From Prototheca cutis (lineage: Eukaryota; Chlorophyta; Trebouxiophyceae; Chlorellales; Chlorellaceae), in contig BCIH01000011.1 in NCBI GenBank assembly GCA_002897115.2, forward strand, positions 778,764 to 838,530: a stretch of 59,767 nucleotides of DNA, in the 5' to 3' direction. Shown piece by piece: positions 55,432-59,767 of the stretch. The notes beneath the pieces were generated by a model. That model was not told the origin of the DNA, did no database searches, and worked only from the letters and a program-made list of their open reading frames with translations. Position numbers and translations under genes: made by a program. Within the stretch, counting starts at the first letter, position 1. The number at the start of each line of letters is the position of its first letter.

Positions 55432-56746
55432 ATGGCTCTGATCCGGCCCATGGTTCTTTCTGCTTTGGTCGCCTTCGCCGTGCTTGGCCTGGCACTCCCT
55501 GCTCAGGTATGTGCACCGTGAAACCTGTCTGCGTTGCGAGGCTGCCGCTATTAGTAGTGGGCTGCTGGCGGCTTGCAAGCATTGGCTCGAACCATGATGG
55601 GTTGACCGACAGGGCTCTTCTATCGCTCCTTTGCAGGGCCGCCGAGTTCGGGATGTGCCCGCCGGTCATGGCGATGAGAATGCCAACAAGCTGCAGTCGG
55701 ATGTCGTCATCACAACCCCCACGAGCTGCGGGTGGTACTGCTACAGCGACAGCTCCTGCGCGTTCTTCATCACGAACTCTTACGAGCTGAAGAACATCGA
55801 CCACATCGACGGCGATTACAAGTCGTCCAGCGGCAGCAGCGTCGGGAACACGAGCATTGTCCGTATCCAGGACGGCCCCATCAACTTCCCCATCTACGTC
55901 ATGCCTAACATAGTCCAGGACACCTCGTTCATCACCTTCCGCGCCGTGGACTCGGATGAGAATGGGTACCTTTTCACTTCAGCTGAATGCAAGGAGATGC
56001 CCAACTTGCCGCCGCCGCCGTCGCCACCGCCGCCGCCGTCGCCGCCCTCGCCGCCGCCGTCGCCGCCGCCGCCGCCGCCGGATACCGTCATCACGACCCC
56101 CACCAGCTGTGAGTGGCACTGCTACAGCGACAGCTCCTGCGCGTTCTTCATCACTAACTCTTACGAGCTGAAGAACATCGACCACATCGAGGGCGATTAC
56201 AAGTCGTCCAGCGGCAGCAGCGTCGGGAACACGAGCATTTACCAAATCCAGGACGGCCCCATCAACTTCCCCATCTACGTCATGCCTAACATAGTCCAGG
56301 ACACCTCGTTCATCACCTTCCGAGCCGTGGCTCGGGATGACGATGGCTACTCCTTTGAGACAACCGAATGCAAGAAGATGGCCGACTCATCGCCGCCCAG
56401 TCCCCTGCCTGCCACCATCAAGGGCAACTACTTCATTCCCGGCGTCAAGGGAAACAAGAGCAACGACATCTTTTACACTACCTCGGCAGTGATCACCGCC
56501 GACTTGCCGAATGACATGTCCAAGAAGCTCAACATTCGGATGACCGCCGCCAACGGCACCGTATTCCACACCGCCGATGTCGTGCGCATGGACTATGCTG
56601 ACGCGTTCTCGTTCGGCTACCCAATCGACATGTACATGGCCAGGGCCCTGCGGCAAAATGGCACCCTTGAGGCGCGAGCCTACACACAGGCATTGGGCGA
56701 CATCCCTTCTGAGTGGCAAGTTTTGCCCCGTGTCCCTATGCTCTGA
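55432..56746 (+). CDS. Modular secreted protein with duplicated Cys module and Pro-rich spacers (unnamed family)
   Basis: Two exons, 55432-55506 and 55637-56746, make 394 residues. Exon 1 is a signal peptide (MVLSALVAFAVLGLALPAQ), again followed at once by a phase-0 intron. Module A occurs twice as exact-length 98-codon units (55706-55999 and 56087-56380), nearly identical in DNA. Each has SCxWxCYSDSSCAFFITNS, PINFPIYVMPNIVQDTSFIT and a last Cys near ECKxM. A Pro/Ser spacer (about 56006-56080) separates the copies and a shorter one (SSPPSPLPA) follows. Module B includes VFHTADVVRMDY and GTLEARAYTQ. Modules A and B match the protein at 44337-45360 in order and key residues. A wall or extracellular-matrix role is inferred from the signal peptide and spacers. 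No named domain was recognised. Confidence 0.85.
55706..56380 (+). repeat. Intragenic tandem duplication (two 294 bp units around a Pro-rich spacer)
   Basis: Units 55706-55999 and 56087-56380 have equal length and align without gaps. Most differences lie at the edges. They encode module A of the secreted protein. Confidence 0.92.
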
Positions 56747-58444
56747 TGCGGCACGCCTTGGGGCCAGCATCGCTGATTGCTCTGTCCTGGGCATTACAGC
56801 GTCTGCACACGGTGCAGTCACCCGCTGGATCCGCCTCATTCTTCACCACTCTCAATGCGGATGGAGGGGTTTGCNCCCCGCAACATCTTGTCGGTAGTAG
56901 TACCATTTATATTGACGAATGTTGTCGTCCCTTCTTGAAATACTGACAGTTGTAGTAACATTATATCGTCACATATTGCCCATGGGGCAGGATTGGCCGC
57001 CAGGATTGGAACTATGGCCGTGAGAGAGTTGCAGTCCTGGGGATTTTACAGGCAGAGTATGCAACTGTTGATACTTGACTGGTACTGTTTGAATTATTGA
57101 CGTGAGTGGCGGTTGTGTGCGCAAAGATGGGAAAACACTGGAACGGGTGGCGTTGTGGGATAGGTTGCTAGCGAGTGTGCCCGAGACAGAACGCTTTGGG
57201 GTCCCCAGCTTGCATTCACCCAGCCCCATCTGGGCAGGAACTGGTTGCCTTACGGCACGGAATCCTGTTGTTTGAACGGCCAAGGCACAGGGAATAACCA
57301 AGATGCGCCCNCAACCGGAGTATACACGCGGACAGGCATATCACACTTTGAGAGTCACCGGGTTCGCCGGCACAAGGGAAGTAAAATGGTGAACAATGGC
57401 TCCTACATATGTGGGCCCAGTGAAGCACACCGTGCATTCCCAGAGAACCGCAAAGCACATCATCAACGGCAATACAATCCACAACTGTTGTGTTCCCGAA
57501 TGCCATTCATAAATTCCAATCAACCATCCAATCTCCTTCAATTCCAGTCATGTGCGCTGAGAAAGCACAAGCACTCGCAGAGCATGGCCGTTCACCTTTG
57601 GCAGGCAGATACTTGGGACCCACACGCTGACAGCCGTCCCTCACTGGACTGCCCTTTTTGCTTCTCAGAACTCTCCATTATGGTGAACCATGATATTTCC
57701 TCACACCGTGTGGCATTTGAGCAGGAATCAATCTGGCCTGTGCAGCTGAGGATAGCATGCACAGAGTCCTGCCTGCCATCAGCTGTGGTACGCTTGCAGA
57801 AGTGAAGTTCTGTCTTTGGACAAAACTACAAAGTTTACCAGGCATCCAGAGCAAAGTTTATGCCTCACACCATCATCCAAATAAAGCACTGGGGCGGCTG
57901 GGAGGAGGGACGAGGGGCAACCACTGCGAGTGATTTGCAATCTTAAAGATGAAATTGAGAGCGGCGTGGCACCTGGAAGTGCGACTGCCTCGACTTTTCG
58001 GAAGTTAGTAGTGTGCATGCCATGTCACAACTTTGCAACCCAAGCTTCCCCAATCCGCACATTCCATCCAGCTCCAAGGCCCCCTTTCGCCTCTCCCGCT
58101 TCCTACACCTAATGACGTCTGTGCATTGACCTGGTCAACCTTGTGCACCAACCCCGACTCCACCCTTGCACCAACCCCGCACTGTATCACCCATGCCCTC
58201 AGCAGTATACGGGGGGATGATTCTACAATACATGCTTTGTACTCTGTGTAACAAGCTACTAGCATAGTGAGTACACAGCACGTCATGTGTGGGCCATTGC
58301 GCGCACACCGCTCTCGTCAACATGCTGGGTTCAAGTCGGGCCGACACACAAATCAGAGGACCAAGCAGGGTGTCATGATCTGAGGAGTGCATCCATGAGG
58401 GTGCAGTGTGCTAGGTGGCAGAAATGGCAGCATTCGGAGTTGGT
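56747..58444. other. 1.7 kb convergent spacer
   Basis: It holds the 3' ends of two secreted-protein genes and copy B of the dispersed repeat. The frame at 57245-57805 (+) has no protein-like composition or domain and is not called. Confidence 0.45.
58032..58261 (-). repeat. Dispersed repeat, copy B (inverted relative to copy A)
   Basis: Its reverse complement starts TAGTAGCTTGTTACACAG, continues GCATGTATTGTAGAA and TATACTGCTG, and ends with GGGGGCCTTGG and GCTTGGGTTGCAAA, matching 45988-46260. It is shorter than copy A by about 40 bp in the middle. Confidence 0.8.
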
Positions 58445-59003
58445 TTAGTAGGAGCACTCCCCGGTCACTGGTGTCTTGGCCATGACAACAGAGCCGTCTG
58501 GCAAGGTGTACCTTACGATGGAGTGCCAGCCGCGCAGCAGGTCGTCGCACGCCCCAGCATAGTCTACGAGGAAAGCTGTGTACTCGCTTTCGACTACTAC
58601 TTCAGCTGTGCGCTCAGCGCTGCCGTCATCCTTGAAGATGCCGTACTGCACAGGAGCACTCGCTGGCGGCAGGGGATCGAACGCAGCAGCGATGACGCAC
58701 TGAGGCCTCTTGTTAGGGACTCCAGAGCATTCAACGTCGTCGACGGAGATTGTGGCGGCGGAAGGTGGCGGGGGGGAGCCTGGTGCTTGGGTCGGGGTCT
58801 CGACGGCGAGGGTCTGGTTGGCAGCCTGTGGAGCGGTGGGGTGAAGTGGGGTCCTCGAAGAGACAACTGTGCAATCAATCGGTAATGCAGAACCTTATAT
58901 GCATGTCGGGGGGAACCTGTTTTTTCCGCCGCGCTCTTAAGCTCACCGAGGTGTGGCACACGAACACGGCCAGGACGGTGAAGGCGACTAATGTTGACCG
59001 CAT
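58445..59003 (-). CDS. Small secreted protein with short Pro-rich stretch, unknown function
   Basis: Two exons, 59003-58947 and 58825-58445, make 145 residues. Exon 1 encodes a signal peptide (MRSTLVAFTVLAVFVCHTS) and ends at a phase-0 donor (CG|GTGAGC). The acceptor at 58826-58828 (CCACAG) is the one that keeps the frame. An earlier acceptor (TTGCACAG) would shift it. The mature part starts AANQTLAVETPTQ, with an Asn-glycosylation site, and continues through GSPPPPSAATI. A globular part with Cys residues follows (VECSGVPNKRPQC, YAGACDDLLRGW, VTGECSY). The layout resembles the two larger secreted proteins nearby, but I see no clear sequence match to their modules. Extracellular location is inferred from the signal peptide. 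Confidence 0.7.
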
Positions 59004-59615
59004 GGCTAAAAGCTCAAGTGTCTCAGCGTACTGCTTCTTGTGAATAAAGTACAAGTGGGTCTGCAGGGACACTAAAATGTCGATATCGTGTTTATGAAGA
59101 CCTTTGTACGCCCAATTGTATCGAGTTTGCACGACCGCTGGGGACGCGCTCCCCGGAACCTCGGCGTCCCCCGAGCCCTTCCGCCGCCGTCCGGAGTAAT
59201 AGGCCGCTCGTTCAATGTCCTGGAGCAATCCGGATCCGTGCAGACCCCTAAAGCTCGCGAGTTCCGGACATGTATACAGGTCCGCTCGCGAAAAAGCTCC
59301 TTGACTGCCCCAGCAGAGGACTCCTGGTCGCACTCGGCAGTGCTCTGTGCAGATCCGTGTGGTGAGTGGCAGGCTGGATGGATTGAAGGGGCGAATGATG
59401 GGGCCACAGTTCGTGGGACAATGCCTTGCTCACCCATTTCGGGTGGCGGCACATTGCCTAGACAGGCGCCAGTGCATGACCCTCAGTTCTGTCCGACTCG
59501 CCTGTCGTCCAGCAATATTTCAAAGGCCCAGTCCCGAAACCACCCGAAGCAGAAGCAGGGCAGCACCTTGCCCAGANCAGTAGGATCCAACCCCATGGTC
59601 CTCCCATCCCGCCAC
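59004..59615. other. Spacer upstream of the small secreted protein gene
   Basis: No convincing gene was seen on either strand. It may include 3' exons or introns of the minus-strand gene entering from the right edge. Confidence 0.35.
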
Positions 59616-59729
59616 CACAGGCCCTCGCCTCGTCCCATTCCAGCACGTCACGTTTGCTGCCGATCCAGGCAAAATCATGGGTGCCAACGAAGCACATAGG
59701 CATGGCACTGGGTCTGAGGGTTTGTGCAT
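59616..59729 (-). CDS. Exon of a PWWP-domain-like protein, gene runs off the right edge
   Basis: After an acceptor-like CCCCGGCAG, the minus strand reads PMCFVGTHDFAWIGSKRDVL then EWDEAR, ending at a possible GT donor. The pattern of a hydrophobic residue, FxGTHDFAW, and an acidic end resembles the middle of PWWP domains, which bind methylated histone tails and DNA. Only this exon is visible, so both the domain call and the gene's role are tentative. Confidence 0.4.
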
Positions 59730-59767
59730 CTGCCGGGGAGGACACGTGCACGCCAGGCGTGGGGGCG

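Noticed and set aside
55575..55600. Possible tRNA B-box (GGTTCGAGCC on the minus strand)
   Set aside because: It lies in an intron of the secreted-protein gene, and no cloverleaf can be drawn.
57245..57805. 186-codon open frame on +
   Set aside because: No protein-like composition, domain or splice context, and an in-frame N. It sits in a convergent spacer overlapping 3' UTR.
59088..59699. 203-codon open frame on +
   Set aside because: Pro/Arg/Ser-rich low-complexity reading opposite the better PWWP-like minus-strand exon. Probably a GC-rich shadow.

Overview
This is eukaryotic nuclear DNA, most likely from a green alga (Chlorophyta, perhaps a trebouxiophyte). The evidence is GC-rich coding exons split by many short introns, microsatellites and homopolymers in those introns, secreted proteins with Ser-Pro-Pro-rich spacers, a plant/algal GPAT9, a two-domain plant-type phosphoethanolamine methyltransferase, and a TGTAA polyadenylation-like signal. 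No prokaryotic, organellar, rRNA or convincing tRNA features were seen. The sequence is draft quality: scattered single Ns plus N runs of about 135 and 19 bases. Exon models are read by eye from frames, splice sites and paralogue comparison, so some boundaries may be off by a few bases.

Layout. (1) 1-10488: three related membrane-anchored, EGF-containing exostosin (GT47) glycosyltransferase genes: a 3' fragment (+), a full gene (-, 849-5172) and a full gene (+, 6076-10488). The last two diverge from a shared 0.9 kb region. (2) 11061-38230: one very large gene for an axonemal dynein heavy chain, best matching the outer-arm gamma class (DNAH5/DNAH8), with tail, linker, six AAA modules, stalk and C-terminal domain. 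(3) 38704-43328: GPAT9 (-) and phosphoethanolamine N-methyltransferase (+), head to head across about 300 bp. They enter glycerolipid synthesis and phosphocholine synthesis, which meet at phosphatidylcholine. (4) 44337-45360 (-) and 55432-56746 (+): two modular secreted proteins sharing a Cys-containing module, a Pro-rich spacer and a C-terminal module; a third small secreted protein (58445-59003, -) has a similar layout. All three have a phase-0 intron at or near the end of the signal peptide. (5) 47515-50989: a diaminopropionate ammonia-lyase (-) and an M20 amidohydrolase (+), head to head and intron-poor, pairing the families of E. coli ygeX and ygeY. (6) 50990-55431: poorly defined, with one candidate multi-exon gene of unknown function. 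(7) Right edge: a PWWP-like exon (-) of a gene running out of the window.

The strongest candidates for something new are the modular secreted family, the DAPAL/M20 gene pair, and a roughly 230-270 bp dispersed inverted repeat at 45988-46260 and 58032-58261.
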